Source: Lachnospiraceae bacterium (lineage in GTDB: Bacteria; Bacillota; Clostridia; Lachnospirales; Lachnospiraceae). From it: a stretch of DNA of 55,460 nt. Every line of letters begins with the position of its first letter. The first letter of the stretch is position 1. The stretch spans positions 1 through 55,460 of the forward strand of contig JAGBMJ010000123.1 of the NCBI GenBank assembly GCA_017634975.1. The letters run 5' to 3'. Shown here one piece after another: positions 33,215-42,723 of the stretch. Both the position numbers and the translations under genes were made by a program. Under the pieces are notes generated by a model that ran no database searches, was not told the origin of the DNA, and saw nothing but the letters and a program-made list of their open reading frames with translations.

Positions 33215-35439
33215 TTCCTCTGCACTCCCGCTTTTTCCATGATCCGTTCCTTCAAAGAAGTAAATCTGGATTGAATATAATCCGTATCGATCATCTGCTG
33301 TACCGTCCCGCCGCTCCCGATCAGGATCACACACTGCTTTGCCCTGGTCACGGCGGTATACAGCAGGTTTCTGGTCATCAGCATCCTCGGTCCCGACAGC
33401 AGCGGCAGTATCACCACCGGATATTCGCTGCCCTGGGATTTGTGGATCGTTACCGCATAGGCCAGCTCCAGCTCATCCAGCTTCTGAAATTCATAATAAA
33501 CCGTCCGGCTGTCGTCAAACTCCACCCGCATCAGTTTCAGATAGTTATTGATCTCGCGGATCGTTCCCACATCGCCGTTAAATACGCCTTTTCCGCTTTC
33601 CACCGCCACATTATACTGTCCGGTCACTTCCCATTCCAGCTCATAATCATTACGGATCTGCATCACACGGTCCCCCTCCCGGAACACCGTATCCCCGTAA
33701 CTGCACTCCAGCTTCTCATCTGCCGGCGGGTTCAGCCGCTCCTGCAGGACCGCATTCAGCCCTTCCACACCCAGCGCACCTTTGCGCATCGGTGTCAGCA
33801 CCTGGATATCCTCTCCGGAGAGCCCCAGCTTCCGCGGGATCACATCTCCCATCAGCTGCACCATATAACTGCAGATCACCTCCGGCGTATCCTTCTCCAA
33901 CAGGAAGAAATCCGGGTATTTCGTTGTCAGATCCAGCCGTTCTCCGTGATTGATCCTGTGCGCATAGTCCACGATATGGCTCTCCCCCGACTGACGAAAC
34001 ACTCGTTGCAGCAACGCTGTCGGGAATGCTTTGCTGCCAAGCAGATCCTTCAGCACCTGTCCCGGTCCTACACTGGGCAGCTGGTCCACATCTCCCACCA
34101 GGATCAGCTGGCTTCCCGTGGGGATCGCCGCCAGCAGCGCTTTCAGCAGGTGGATATCCACCATACTCACCTCATCCACGATCACACAGTCTGCCTCCAG
34201 CGGTTCCGACTCATTCCGGCCGAAGAAGATCTTACCGCCCTCCTCTTCTCCCAGATCACCGCCGATCTCCAGCAGCCGGTGGATCGTCTGTGCATCATAG
34301 CCGGTTGCTTCCTTCATACGCTTGGCCGCTCGTCCGGTGGGTGCTGCCAGTGCAAATGCCCGCCCTTCACGCTCCATACAGCCGATGATCGCATTGATCG
34401 TCGTGGTCTTACCGGTGCCCGGCCCGCCGGAGAGGATAAAGACGCCACTGTTCATACAGGTCACTACCGCTCCGTGCTGCAGTTCATCCAGCGTCAGCCC
34501 AAGCGCCGCCTCCACTTTTTCCAGATCACTCTCGCAAAACTCCTTCTCCTCAAAGCCGTCAAGTATCTGCAGCAGACGTTCCGCGCAATACTGCTCCGCC
34601 TGATAATAGCTGCGCATGTAGACCCGTCCGCCTGCACTGCCGTTCTTGATCGTGATCTTCTGATCGATCGCCAGTGCCGGCAGCTGCTCCTTCACTGCTT
34701 CCTGCGCTACCCCCAGCATCTCCGCCGTTTTTTCACACAATGCCTCCGAAGGATAATAGCAGTGTCCTTCCGACGCCAGCTGCTGCAGAAGATACAGCAG
34801 ACCGCAGCGGATCCGATACTCCGAATCTGCGCTGATCCCCGCCTTCTGCGCGATCGCATCCGCCTTTTTGAAACCGACCGCCGGGATCTCCTCCGCCAGC
34901 CGGTAGGGGTTATTCTTCATAATGTTATAAAGCGTGTTTCCGTATTTTTCGTAGATCTTATCCGCCAGAGCCTGTGTGATCCCGAACTGCTGCAAAAAGA
35001 GCATCGCACTGCGCTGCTCCCGTTTCGCCGCCAGCTGGTCGGTGATCTCCCGCGCTTTCTTTGCCGAGATCCCTTTGATCTCCGCCAGACGTTCCGGCTC
35101 CTCTTCTATGATACGGAACGTATCGTCCCCGAATTTCTCCACGATACGTACCGCCATCTTCTCGCCCAGGCCCTTGATCGCCCCCGAGCCCAGATAACGG
35201 ATCACCGATACCCGGTCCGTCGGCGCCACTGCGCGGATCGCCGTAAACTTAAACTGCGGACCGTAGGTATGATGCTCGACATACTCGCCGTCCATCTCCA
35301 CACTCTCACCCGCGCCATACTCCCTGGCCGTACCGACACAGGTCTCCCGCCCGTTGTCCGTCACCACGCGCAGTATCTTATAGCCGGTCTCCTCGCTTTC
35401 CCAGGAAACCTCATCGATATAGCCTTTTATTGTCTTCAT
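33211..35439 (-). CDS. recD2: RecD2 family ATP-dependent DNA helicase
   Basis: A 742-residue SF1B 5'-3' helicase without RecBC. The N-terminal OB-like and helix-hairpin-helix part (GYIDEVSWESEETGYKILRV and ERLAEIKGISAKKAREITDQL) is that of RecD2. The motor has Walker A GGPGTGKTTTINAIIG near residue 340, APTGRAAKRM, VDEVSMVDIHLL, GDVDQLPSVGPGQVL, and motif VI VTRAKQCVILIG near the C-terminus with AVTIHKSQGSEYPVVILPL. The ATG at 35439 has GAGGAAAG upstream; the longer frame to 35565 is not needed. It may unwind ends in mismatch or replication repair. Confidence 0.93.
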   Translation of the reverse strand: MKTIKGYIDEVSWESEETGYKILRVVTDNGRETCVGTAREYGAGESVEMDGEYVEHHTYGPQFKFTAIRAVAPTDRVSVIRYLGSGAIKGLGEKMAVRIVEKFGDDTFRIIEEEPERLAEIKGISAKKAREITDQLAAKREQRSAMLFLQQFGITQALADKIYEKYGNTLYNIMKNNPYRLAEEIPAVGFKKADAIAQKAGISADSEYRIRCGLLYLLQQLASEGHCYYPSEALCEKTAEMLGVAQEAVKEQLPALAIDQKITIKNGSAGGRVYMRSYYQAEQYCAERLLQILDGFEEKEFCESDLEKVEAALGLTLDELQHGAVVTCMNSGVFILSGGPGTGKTTTINAIIGCMEREGRAFALAAPTGRAAKRMKEATGYDAQTIHRLLEIGGDLGEEEGGKIFFGRNESEPLEADCVIVDEVSMVDIHLLKALLAAIPTGSQLILVGDVDQLPSVGPGQVLKDLLGSKAFPTALLQRVFRQSGESHIVDYAHRINHGERLDLTTKYPDFFLLEKDTPEVICSYMVQLMGDVIPRKLGLSGEDIQVLTPMRKGALGVEGLNAVLQERLNPPADEKLECSYGDTVFREGDRVMQIRNDYELEWEVTGQYNVAVESGKGVFNGDVGTIREINNYLKLMRVEFDDSRTVYYEFQKLDELELAYAVTIHKSQGSEYPVVILPLLSGPRMLMTRNLLYTAVTRAKQCVILIGSGGTVQQMIDTDYIQSRFTSLKERIMEKAGVQRK

Positions 35440-35509
35440 GTGCTTTCCTCGCAGCAAAGCGGAGGGGGCATAGTACCCCCTCCGGGTTTTATGGAATAAA
35501 ACAGCCTGC

Positions 35510-35917
35510 CTACTCTTCCGTATCCCCGCCTGTGACAGCACCCTGATCCGCCGCATTTTTCGCAAGGATCTCCTCCATGGTCAGACCGGAATTGCGCTTC
35601 ATCTGCTCATACATCTGCATCGCCAGACTGTTGGAGCCGAGCGACTGCTCCGTCATCTGCTCCGCCGTCTTGGTAATAGCCGTATCCATAAAGTAGTCCA
35701 CCTGTGGACTCTTCTCGCCGTCCGAGAACACCTCGGATGCCGACTTCATGGATTTGATCACCTGTTCCCACAGATAGGTTTCAAATTCCTTACAGGCATC
35801 CAGCATCTCCTCGTCCGTTTTCGCCGCCTGCGCATTGCTGCTCAGTTTCTGTGCATTCTGCGCCGATGCCATGGAAGCCGTATAATCGGTTAAATTTGAA
35901 ATATTTCCAAAATCCAT
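35510..35917 (-). CDS. Rod-binding protein, FlgJ N-terminal domain only
   Basis: The 135-residue protein matches the rod-binding half of FlgJ (TDEEMLDACKEFETYLWEQVIKSM, FMDTAITKTAEQM, NSLAMQMYEQM). The muramidase half of proteobacterial FlgJ is absent, as in many Gram-positive bacteria. It is thought to help rod assembly across the wall. It follows flgG by a structured repeat of about 190 bases. GAGGGATGATCT precedes the ATG. Confidence 0.9.
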   Translation of the reverse strand: MDFGNISNLTDYTASMASAQNAQKLSSNAQAAKTDEEMLDACKEFETYLWEQVIKSMKSASEVFSDGEKSPQVDYFMDTAITKTAEQMTEQSLGSNSLAMQMYEQMKRNSGLTMEEILAKNAADQGAVTGGDTEE

Positions 35918-35945
35918 AGATCATCCCTCAAAGAAAAGTATGTCG

Positions 35946-36130
35946 TCCGCTATCAGATAAAGTAATTTTATTGCTCCAGAGGCTTACGATCGCCTGTAGC
36001 TGCCGATATCCCTCGAGGGTTTTGCATAAGCAAAATCCCGAGTTTCGCAGCGGACACCTTATTGCACGTAGTGCAATTCTGCATAAGGTGTCCGCAATCA
36101 GCTTAAGCAATTTTATTGCTTAAGCTGATT
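35946..36130. repeat. Structured repeat between flgG and flgJ(N), derived from the flgG tail
   Basis: A 30-base unit at 35946-35975 recurs at 36091-36120 with four differences; the second copy contains the last codons and stop of flgG. Perfect palindrome 36096-36110 / 36116-36130 (15-bp arms) spans that stop. Between the copies are nested hairpins: 36050-36062 with 36083-36095 (13 bp), ATTGCAC-GTA-GTGCAAT (36061-36077), and an imperfect CTCGAGGGTTTTGC/GCAAAATCCCGAG pair (36013-36041). Possible terminator or repeat expansion. Confidence 0.75.
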
Positions 36131-36928
36131 GGCCTGCTGCATCATGGTGTCTGTTGTGGTGATCACACGGGAGTTTGCCTCGTATGCACGCTGCGCCACG
36201 ATCAGATTGACCATCTCGTCCGCCAGCTGCACATTGGACATTTCAATGTACCCCTGTACGATCCTGCTCTTTTCCAGATTATTATTCGTCATCTCGTTCA
36301 GCGGCTTGCCGCTGGCTTCTGTTTCCAGATACAGGGATCCGCCCTGTTTCTCCAGCCCTGCCGCATTGTTGAACTGCCACAGTCCGATCTGCGGCCCCAT
36401 ATCCTTCGGGTTGTTCGACTCATCCGGATACATAAACTTGCCGTCTTCCGTGATCGTGATCTTGCTGGTGGTATATTCTCCGGTAAAACGGATCGGCTGG
36501 CTCTTGGTATCCAGGACCGCATTGCCTTCGGAATCCGTCAGCTCGATCCCGTTGCTCGTGGTTGCCCAGTGAAAATCACCGTTTCTCGTGTAGCCGACAT
36601 TCTTATCCGCCAATTGAACGGCAAAGAAACCGTTTCCGCCGATCGCAAATGACGAATTACTGTCCGCTTCCTGAAAAGCACCCTGCCGGAAGATGGTCGT
36701 GATCGAAGAACTGCGCACACCGAGTCCTACCTGGGAATCTATCGGCTTCGGATCCCCGTTCGCCGTGGTCGTCTTGGTCTGCAATTCCTGATACAGCAGG
36801 GACTTAAACTCGATCTGGCTGGTCTTGTAACCTACCGTATTCACGTTTGCGATATTATTGGAGATCGTATCTACCGCTGTCTGCTGTGCCAGCATACCGG
36901 TTGCCCCGGACCATAAAGAACGTACCAT
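36113..36928 (-). CDS. flgG: Flagellar distal-rod protein FlgG (FlhP-like)
   Basis: This 271-residue rod protein has the N-terminal axial motif SLWSGATGMLAQQTAVDTIS then NNIANVNTVGYKTSQIEF, a FAIGGNGFFAVQ core, and the C-terminal signature AYEANSRVITTTDTMMQQAN. It forms the outer part of the rod, secreted by the flagellar type III apparatus. It is the second rod gene after Mbl, as in the Bacillus mbl-flhO-flhP order. AAGGAGGGCGC precedes the ATG. Its stop lies inside a 15-bp perfect palindrome. Confidence 0.93.
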   Translation of the reverse strand: MVRSLWSGATGMLAQQTAVDTISNNIANVNTVGYKTSQIEFKSLLYQELQTKTTTANGDPKPIDSQVGLGVRSSSITTIFRQGAFQEADSNSSFAIGGNGFFAVQLADKNVGYTRNGDFHWATTSNGIELTDSEGNAVLDTKSQPIRFTGEYTTSKITITEDGKFMYPDESNNPKDMGPQIGLWQFNNAAGLEKQGGSLYLETEASGKPLNEMTNNNLEKSRIVQGYIEMSNVQLADEMVNLIVAQRAYEANSRVITTTDTMMQQANQLKQ

Positions 36929-36967
36929 ATTGCGCCCTCCTTATTAAAAAGTATCAGTTACTGTCTG

Positions 36968-37756
36968 TTATCCCTGTATCCTGCCCAGCTGCGTCGCCGT
37001 CTGCAGGGAAGTATCATAGGTCTGGATGACCTTCTGGTTGGCTTCGTACTGCCTCGATACCGCGATCATCTGTACCATCTCGGCTACCACCTGCACATTG
37101 GAAGTCTCCAGATATCCCTGAAAGATCTGCCCGTCGGCGTTCGTTTCCTTTGCTCCGTCTACCGGATAGTAAAAATTTTCGCCGTAATGTTCCAGATAGT
37201 TATAATCCTCAAAATCCGTGATCATAAACTGCGCAACCTGTTTGCCATCCTGAAAAATGTAGCCCTGTTTATCCGCAACGACATTCTTCGTCGGATCCAG
37301 TTTGATCTTCTCTGTTCCGTTGCCTTTCTTTCCCAGAACGAAATCGCCGTCGGTCGTGACCAGGTAGCCGTCTTCCGTCAGCTGAAAATTACCGTCTCTG
37401 GTATAAAAAGTCGATCCTTCGCCGCCTTTGTTTGTATAATCTATCGTAAAGAACCCTTTACCGCCGATTGCAAAATCCATGGCAACATCCGTCACCTGCA
37501 GGGAACCTTGCGTAAAATCCGTATAACTCTCACCAATTTTCACACCGGGATTTGCCGGACCGATACGTCTGGCATATTGATAAGGATCCGAACCGTCCTT
37601 GATCTTGTCCACGAGCACGGTATCGAAGGACTGGCTGGTCAGCCCTTCCTTCTTAAAGCCCGCGGTATCGGCATTTGCCAGGTTGTTTGCCAGCGTATCC
37701 ATGCGCTGCTGTTCCTGGATCATGCCCGTATATGCAGTATAGAGACCTTTCAGCAT
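36968..37756 (-). CDS. flgF: Flagellar rod protein FlgF/FlhO-like
   Basis: The 262-residue protein has the same axial ends as its neighbour: GLYTAYTGMIQEQQRMDTL with NNLANADTAGFKKEGL at the start, FAIGGKGFFTIDY, and QYEANQKVIQTYDTSLQTAT at the end. It builds the proximal rod. Position directly after mbl identifies it with Bacillus FlhO. AGGAGG stands before the ATG. FlgG follows after 39 bases. Confidence 0.9.
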   Translation of the reverse strand: MLKGLYTAYTGMIQEQQRMDTLANNLANADTAGFKKEGLTSQSFDTVLVDKIKDGSDPYQYARRIGPANPGVKIGESYTDFTQGSLQVTDVAMDFAIGGKGFFTIDYTNKGGEGSTFYTRDGNFQLTEDGYLVTTDGDFVLGKKGNGTEKIKLDPTKNVVADKQGYIFQDGKQVAQFMITDFEDYNYLEHYGENFYYPVDGAKETNADGQIFQGYLETSNVQVVAEMVQMIAVSRQYEANQKVIQTYDTSLQTATQLGRIQG

Positions 37757-37857
37757 TGCAGCTACCTCCTGTCATCCGTTCGGTAAATCACGCCTGCGGC
37801 CTCCATGCCTCATCCGATGCAGCTGTCCGGAACCCTTTGGGTTCTGAACACTCTCCA

Positions 37858-38853
37858 TCAGATTTCATCCTTATATTTCGCAAGAAGCTCATAATACTTG
37901 CCGGTCCCGATCGCCACACAGGTCATCGGCTCATCTGCCGTCATCGTGTTGATGTGTGTGCGTTCCTCGATCAGTTCCTCCAGCCCGCGCAGCATCGCGC
38001 CGCCGCCGGTAAGAACGATCCCCCTGTCCATAATGTCTGCTGCCAGTTCCGGCGGGGTTTCCTCCAGAACCTTGCAGATCGCATCCAGGATCTGGGATGT
38101 CGTTTCCTTTAGAGCTTCATAGGTCTCATCCGAAGACACCCTTACCGTCTCCGGCAGACCGGTCACGAGATTTCTGCCTCTTACATCCATGTAATCCACT
38201 TCATCTCTTCGAAATGCTGTACCGATATTGATCTTTACATCCTCTGCGGTGCGTTCACCGATCAGAAGATTGTATTTTTTTCTCATATAATTGGCAATGG
38301 CTTCATCAAAATGATCCCCTGCCTTCGGAATGGAAGTGCTGGCTACGGCATCCCCCAGAGAGATCACGGCCACATCCGTGGTACCGCCGCCGATATCCAC
38401 GATCATGTTTCCCTGCGCCTTCAGGATATCAATGCCTGCACCTATCGCAGCTGCCAGAGGCTCTTCCACGATATCCACCCTGCCGGCACCGGCCTGATAA
38501 GTAGCATCTTCCACTGCTTTTTTCTGCACCGGAGTCGCTCCGCTCGGTACACCGACCACGACACGCGGTTTACGGAAGGTTTTCTTGCCGATCGCCTTGG
38601 TCAGGAAATAGCGGATCATCTGCTCCGTAGCCGTATAATCCGAGATAACGCCTTCCCGCATCGGACGCACCGCATTGATATTGCCGGGCGTACGTCCGAT
38701 CATCAGACGTGCATCCTCACCGATGGCCTTCACCGCACTGCTGTCACGGTCAAACGCCAGTACTGACGGCTCCTTCAACACTACGCCTCTGCCTTTGATA
38801 TATACCAGAACACTCGCAGTTCCGAGATCGATCCCAATGTCCATATTCGCCAT
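37858..38853 (-). CDS. mbl: Rod-shape protein Mbl/MreB-like
   Basis: This 331-residue actin-like protein has IGIDLGTASVLVYIKGRG (phosphate 1), VVVGVPSGATPVQKKAVEDA, MIVDIGGGTTDVAVISLG (phosphate 2) and VLTGGGAMLRGLEELI (adenosine). It polymerises on the membrane to guide elongation and cell-wall synthesis. Location before flhO and flhP is the Mbl position in Bacillus, so Mbl is preferred over MreB; mreC/mreD are not beside it. AAAGGAGC precedes the ATG. A small palindrome, GAACCCTTTGGGTTC, sits in the gap before the rod genes. Confidence 0.92.
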   Translation of the reverse strand: MANMDIGIDLGTASVLVYIKGRGVVLKEPSVLAFDRDSSAVKAIGEDARLMIGRTPGNINAVRPMREGVISDYTATEQMIRYFLTKAIGKKTFRKPRVVVGVPSGATPVQKKAVEDATYQAGAGRVDIVEEPLAAAIGAGIDILKAQGNMIVDIGGGTTDVAVISLGDAVASTSIPKAGDHFDEAIANYMRKKYNLLIGERTAEDVKINIGTAFRRDEVDYMDVRGRNLVTGLPETVRVSSDETYEALKETTSQILDAICKVLEETPPELAADIMDRGIVLTGGGAMLRGLEELIEERTHINTMTADEPMTCVAIGTGKYYELLAKYKDEI

Positions 38854-39004
38854 TTTATCGTCAGCTCCTTTCGAAACTCATAAACATCCCAAAATATACC
38901 ACAGTATTATAAACCCATGCGGAATATTTGGAAAGTGTTTTTTTGTTCCAAAAGAGTCCGACCTGCTGTTATAGATATCGGCCCTCTCACCGCAAAACTT
39001 TATA

Positions 39005-41854
39005 TCACAACATCTTCTTAATAAAATGCCCCGTATACGACTGCTTCACCTTTGCCACTTCTTCCGGTGTACCCTTGGCGATCACGGTACCGCCGCCGTC
39101 TCCGCCTTCCGGTCCCATATCAATGATATAGTCCGCGTTCTTGATCACATCCAGATTGTGCTCGATGACCACCACCGTATTGCCGCCGTCGGTCAGTTTC
39201 TGCAGGATGCCCACCAGCTTGTTTACATCTTCAAAATGCAGACCGGTCGTCGGCTCATCCAGAATGTAGATCGTCCTTCCGGTCGACCGCCTCGAAAGCT
39301 CCGTGGCCAGCTTGATCCGCTGCGCCTCACCGCCGGACAGTTCCGTGGACGGCTGCCCCAGACGGATGTAGGACAGCCCCACATCGTTGAGTGTCTCGAT
39401 CTTGTTCCGGATCGAAGGCACCGCACTGAAAAAATCCAGCGCTTCCTCCACCGTCATATTCAATACATCCGAAATACTCTTTCCTTTATATTTAATGTCC
39501 AGTGTCTCACGGTTATAACGTTTGCCGCCGCATACTTCGCAGGGGACGTACACATCCGGCAGGAAATGCATCTCGATCTTGACGATACCGTCGCCGCTGC
39601 AGGCTTCGCAACGTCCGCCTTTCACATTAAAGCTGAAACGCCCCTTCTTGTATCCCTTTGCCTTGGCATCCTGCGTATTGGCGAAAAGGTCACGGATCAT
39701 ATCAAATACACCGGTATAGGTCGCCGGATTGGAACGCGGCGTGCGCCCGATCGGCGACTGGTCGATGGCGATCACCTTGTCCAGCGCTTCCATTCCCGTG
39801 ATCTTCTTATGCTTTCCGGGGATGGTATACGCCCGGTTCAGCTTGCGTGCAAGCGCTTTATACAATATCTCGTTGATCAGTGAGCTTTTGCCTGAACCGG
39901 ACACACCGGTCACGCAGGTAAAGATCCCGAGCGGGATATCCACATCGATATTCTTCAGGTTATTTTCCTGTGCCCCTTTGATGGTCAGGTGTCCGGTCTC
40001 TTTGCGGCGCACGGACGGTACCTCGATCTTCTTTTTGCCGCTCAGATACTGCCCCGTAATGGAATCCTTTGCTTTGATGATATCCTCCACGGTTCCGCAG
40101 GCCACGATCTGACCGCCATGCTCTCCGGCCAGCGGTCCCACATCCACGATGTAGTCCGCTTCCCGCATGGTATCTTCGTCATGCTCCACCACGATCAGGG
40201 TATTGCCCAGAGACTGCAGACCGCGCAATGCCCCCAGCAGTTTTTCGTTGTCCCTCTGGTGCAGACCGATGGACGGCTCATCCAGGATATAGCATACCCC
40301 CACCAGACCGGAACCGATCTGTGTCGCCAGGCGGATACGCTGTGCTTCACCGCCGGACAAAGTCGCCGTGGCTCTGGAAAGAGACAGGTAATCCAGTCCC
40401 ACTTCCACCAAAAATCCCACTCTGGCCTTGATCTCACGGATGATGGAATCGGCGATCAGATGCTGCTGTTTCGTCAGTTCCATCCCGTCCAGAAAGTCTT
40501 TGAGTGCCCCAATGGATATGGATGTGATCTCATAGATATTCTTATCTGCCACGGTCACCGCCAGGGACTCTTTCTTCAGGCGCATACCATGGCACATATC
40601 GCAGGGAGTGATCGACATATAGCGCTCATATTCCGCCTTGGAATACTCTGAGCCCGTCTCACGGTATCTGCGCTCCACGTTTTTGATCAGTCCTTCAAAA
40701 GCGATCGGATATACCCCATAACCGCGCTGCCCCTGATAATGCACATCCACTTCAACATCGGTACCATACAGCAGGATATTTCGTATCTTTTCATCCAGAT
40801 CCGCCCACGGCGTATCCAGGCTGAATTTAAATTTCTTCACCAATGCCTGCAGCAGCGCATTTGCAAAACTCCCTTCCTGATTGGCCGACTGCCAGCCGAG
40901 CACCGCGATACAGCCGTCATTGATGGATCTGGTGGGATCCGGGATCATGGAGCCTTCCGTAAACTCCATCTTGATGCCGAGCCCCGCACAATTCGGACAT
41001 GCGCCGAAGGGATTGTTAAAAGAAAAGCTGCGCGGTTCGATCTCATCAATGCTGATGCCGCAGTCCGGGCAGGAAAAGCTCTGGCTGAAATTCAGCCGCT
41101 CTCCGCCGATCACATCCACCACCAGCAGGCCGTCGGTCAGATCCAGTACATTCTCAATGGAATCACTGAGACGTTTGCCAATGCCTTCTTTCACCACCAA
41201 GCGGTCCACGATCACTTCGATGGTATGCTTGATATTTTTATCCAGTGTGATATCTTCATCCAGTTCATAGACGCTGCCATCAATCTCTGCGCGCAGATAG
41301 CCGCTCTTCTTCATGCGCTCCAGCACTTTTTCGTGGCGGCCTTTTTTCCCGCGCACCACCGGCGCCAGCAGCTGGATCTTTGTGCCTTCCTCCAGCGCCA
41401 TCACCTGATCCGTCATCTGATCCACGGTCTGACGCATGATCGGGCGGCCGCATTCCGGACAGTGCGGGATCCCGGCTCTTGCATACAGCAGTCGGAAATA
41501 ATCGTAGATCTCCGTCACGGTTCCCACCGTGGAACGTGGATTTTTATTGGTAGATTTCTGATCGATACTGATCGCCGGACTCAAACCTTCGATCTTGTCC
41601 ACATCCGGCTTTTCCATCTGTCCCAGGAACTGTCTTGCATAGGAAGAAAGCGACTCCATATACCGCCGCTGTCCTTCCGCATAGATTGTATCAAATGCCA
41701 AAGAAGACTTTCCCGAACCGGAAAGCCCCGTAAATACTACAAACTTATCTCTCGGGATCGTCAAGTCCACATTCTTAAGGTTGTGTTCCCTCGCTCCCAT
41801 GATCCGGATCGACTGCGATGCCGGAAGCATCTTTGGGCTCTTTGCCGCTGCCAT
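39005..41854 (-). CDS. uvrA: Excinuclease ABC subunit A
   Basis: A 949-residue UvrA with two ABC-type ATPase modules. Walker A motifs GLSGSGKS (near 35) and GVSGSGKS (near 645), signature motifs [16 protein letters not shown] and [16 protein letters not shown], and zinc fingers (CPECG and CPDCG, and CEACSGDG with CEVCGGKRY) are all intact. It finds damage with UvrB in nucleotide excision repair. The ATG at 41854 has GAGG eight bases upstream; a longer frame starts at 41893 but is inside the -10 region. An SOS box and sigma-A promoter lie just upstream. Confidence 0.97.
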   Translation of the reverse strand: MAAAKSPKMLPASQSIRIMGAREHNLKNVDLTIPRDKFVVFTGLSGSGKSSLAFDTIYAEGQRRYMESLSSYARQFLGQMEKPDVDKIEGLSPAISIDQKSTNKNPRSTVGTVTEIYDYFRLLYARAGIPHCPECGRPIMRQTVDQMTDQVMALEEGTKIQLLAPVVRGKKGRHEKVLERMKKSGYLRAEIDGSVYELDEDITLDKNIKHTIEVIVDRLVVKEGIGKRLSDSIENVLDLTDGLLVVDVIGGERLNFSQSFSCPDCGISIDEIEPRSFSFNNPFGACPNCAGLGIKMEFTEGSMIPDPTRSINDGCIAVLGWQSANQEGSFANALLQALVKKFKFSLDTPWADLDEKIRNILLYGTDVEVDVHYQGQRGYGVYPIAFEGLIKNVERRYRETGSEYSKAEYERYMSITPCDMCHGMRLKKESLAVTVADKNIYEITSISIGALKDFLDGMELTKQQHLIADSIIREIKARVGFLVEVGLDYLSLSRATATLSGGEAQRIRLATQIGSGLVGVCYILDEPSIGLHQRDNEKLLGALRGLQSLGNTLIVVEHDEDTMREADYIVDVGPLAGEHGGQIVACGTVEDIIKAKDSITGQYLSGKKKIEVPSVRRKETGHLTIKGAQENNLKNIDVDIPLGIFTCVTGVSGSGKSSLINEILYKALARKLNRAYTIPGKHKKITGMEALDKVIAIDQSPIGRTPRSNPATYTGVFDMIRDLFANTQDAKAKGYKKGRFSFNVKGGRCEACSGDGIVKIEMHFLPDVYVPCEVCGGKRYNRETLDIKYKGKSISDVLNMTVEEALDFFSAVPSIRNKIETLNDVGLSYIRLGQPSTELSGGEAQRIKLATELSRRSTGRTIYILDEPTTGLHFEDVNKLVGILQKLTDGGNTVVVIEHNLDVIKNADYIIDMGPEGGDGGGTVIAKGTPEEVAKVKQSYTGHFIKKML

Positions 41855-41876
41855 ATTATTATCCTCACTTCTTATC

Positions 41877-41890
41877 CAAACATTTGTTCC
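41877..41890 (-). promoter_or_regulatory. LexA (DinR) box at the uvrA promoter
   Basis: Read on the minus strand, GGAACAAATGTTTG matches the Gram-positive SOS box CGAACRNRYGTTYC at 12 of 14 positions, missing only the outermost base at each end. It lies at the +1 region just downstream of the -10, where LexA binding would block initiation. This is the only good box I found in the window. Confidence 0.75.
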
Positions 41891-41893
41891 CAC

Positions 41894-41922
41894 AATATAT
41901 CATACTAAATGAAAAGTGTCAA
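41894..41922 (-). promoter_or_regulatory. Sigma-A promoter of uvrA
   Basis: On the minus strand TTGACA (41917-41922) and TATATT (41894-41899) are 17 bases apart, 40 bases before the chosen ATG at 41854. The LexA box overlaps the start point. Confidence 0.8.
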
Positions 41923-42049
41923 ATGAAGATTGTTTCACATTTCACACGATGGCAGATACCGTTCACGCGATGATCCGTCCGTTCTTTCCGGTCACAGGAT
42001 ATACTTTAGGCTGTAAAACATAAGAGGCTGATTTAAAGGAGATTTCAGA

Positions 42050-42616
42050 ATGTATTGTGAACATTGCGGAAAACCGCTTTCGGATTATTCGGGTATTTGT
42101 AAATCCTGTAATAAGATTACGGATATATCGAGCGGAGATCCGGTATATGATGCTTACAGGATGGCACAGAAAAAGAAATCCCATGAAACCTTTATTTGCG
42201 TTTTTTTTGTGATTTTGGCGTTCTGTATATTAATTAGTGCCATTATCGCCCATGACGATCCGTACTGGCAGGAAAGCAAAGTAAGCGCAGATATGCAATT
42301 GGCCGACTCAATACATACCGCGATCCTGACCTCTATAATGGATCCCGAAATTCAAAGTATGAAGAAATTCCCCGGAGACTATGATGCGCTGACAGAGGAA
42401 TTCGACATCACACAGTATACCGGCGATGAAAACTGTATCCTGGCAGGTGCTGCCGAAATTCTTGATATGGAAGATCTGCATGATCTGAGCCGCCGGCTTA
42501 AATCACGCGGAGCGACCGGCCGCATCCTGGTAACGATCATTGGTCCTATGCAGGTGCAGGTCCGAGTCGAAGGAACCTACGTCAGCGAATACAGGGAAGA
42601 AATCATCATCCGCTAA
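42050..42616 (+). CDS. Zinc-ribbon membrane protein of unknown function
   Basis: This 188-residue protein has an N-terminal zinc ribbon (MYCEHCGKPLSDYSGICKSC, two CxxC pairs) and one membrane helix at about residues 50-66 (ICVFFVILAFCILISAIIAH). A C-terminal domain of about 115 residues resembles a small pilin- or sensor-like fold (QLADSIHTAILTSIMDPEI, GRILVTIIGPMQVQVRVEG). The ribbon would face the cytoplasm. AGGAG sits seven bases before the ATG. It is the only plus-strand gene between uvrA and uvrB. I do not recognise the family. Confidence 0.75.
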   Translation: MYCEHCGKPLSDYSGICKSCNKITDISSGDPVYDAYRMAQKKKSHETFICVFFVILAFCILISAIIAHDDPYWQESKVSADMQLADSIHTAILTSIMDPEIQSMKKFPGDYDALTEEFDITQYTGDENCILAGAAEILDMEDLHDLSRRLKSRGATGRILVTIIGPMQVQVRVEGTYVSEYREEIIIR

Positions 42617-42665
42617 GGAACAGGAGAAGGCAAAAAAATGTATAGTGAGCCATGCGATTTTGCTC

Positions 42666-42694
42666 AAAAAACTGCCGCCATCCCGGCGACAGTT
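42666..42694 (-). terminator. Intrinsic terminator of the AIM24-family gene
   Basis: On the minus strand ACTGTCGCC (42685-42693) pairs with GGCGGCAGT (42671-42679) with one mismatch, followed by five Ts (42666-42670). It lies 30 bases past the stop of the minus-strand gene. Confidence 0.7.
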
Positions 42695-42723
42695 TCCAAA
42701 AGATCTTATATTATGCTCTGAGC

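Noticed and set aside
33271-35499. 742-codon plus-strand frame opposite recD2
   Set aside because: Antisense shadow of a gene with all helicase motifs.
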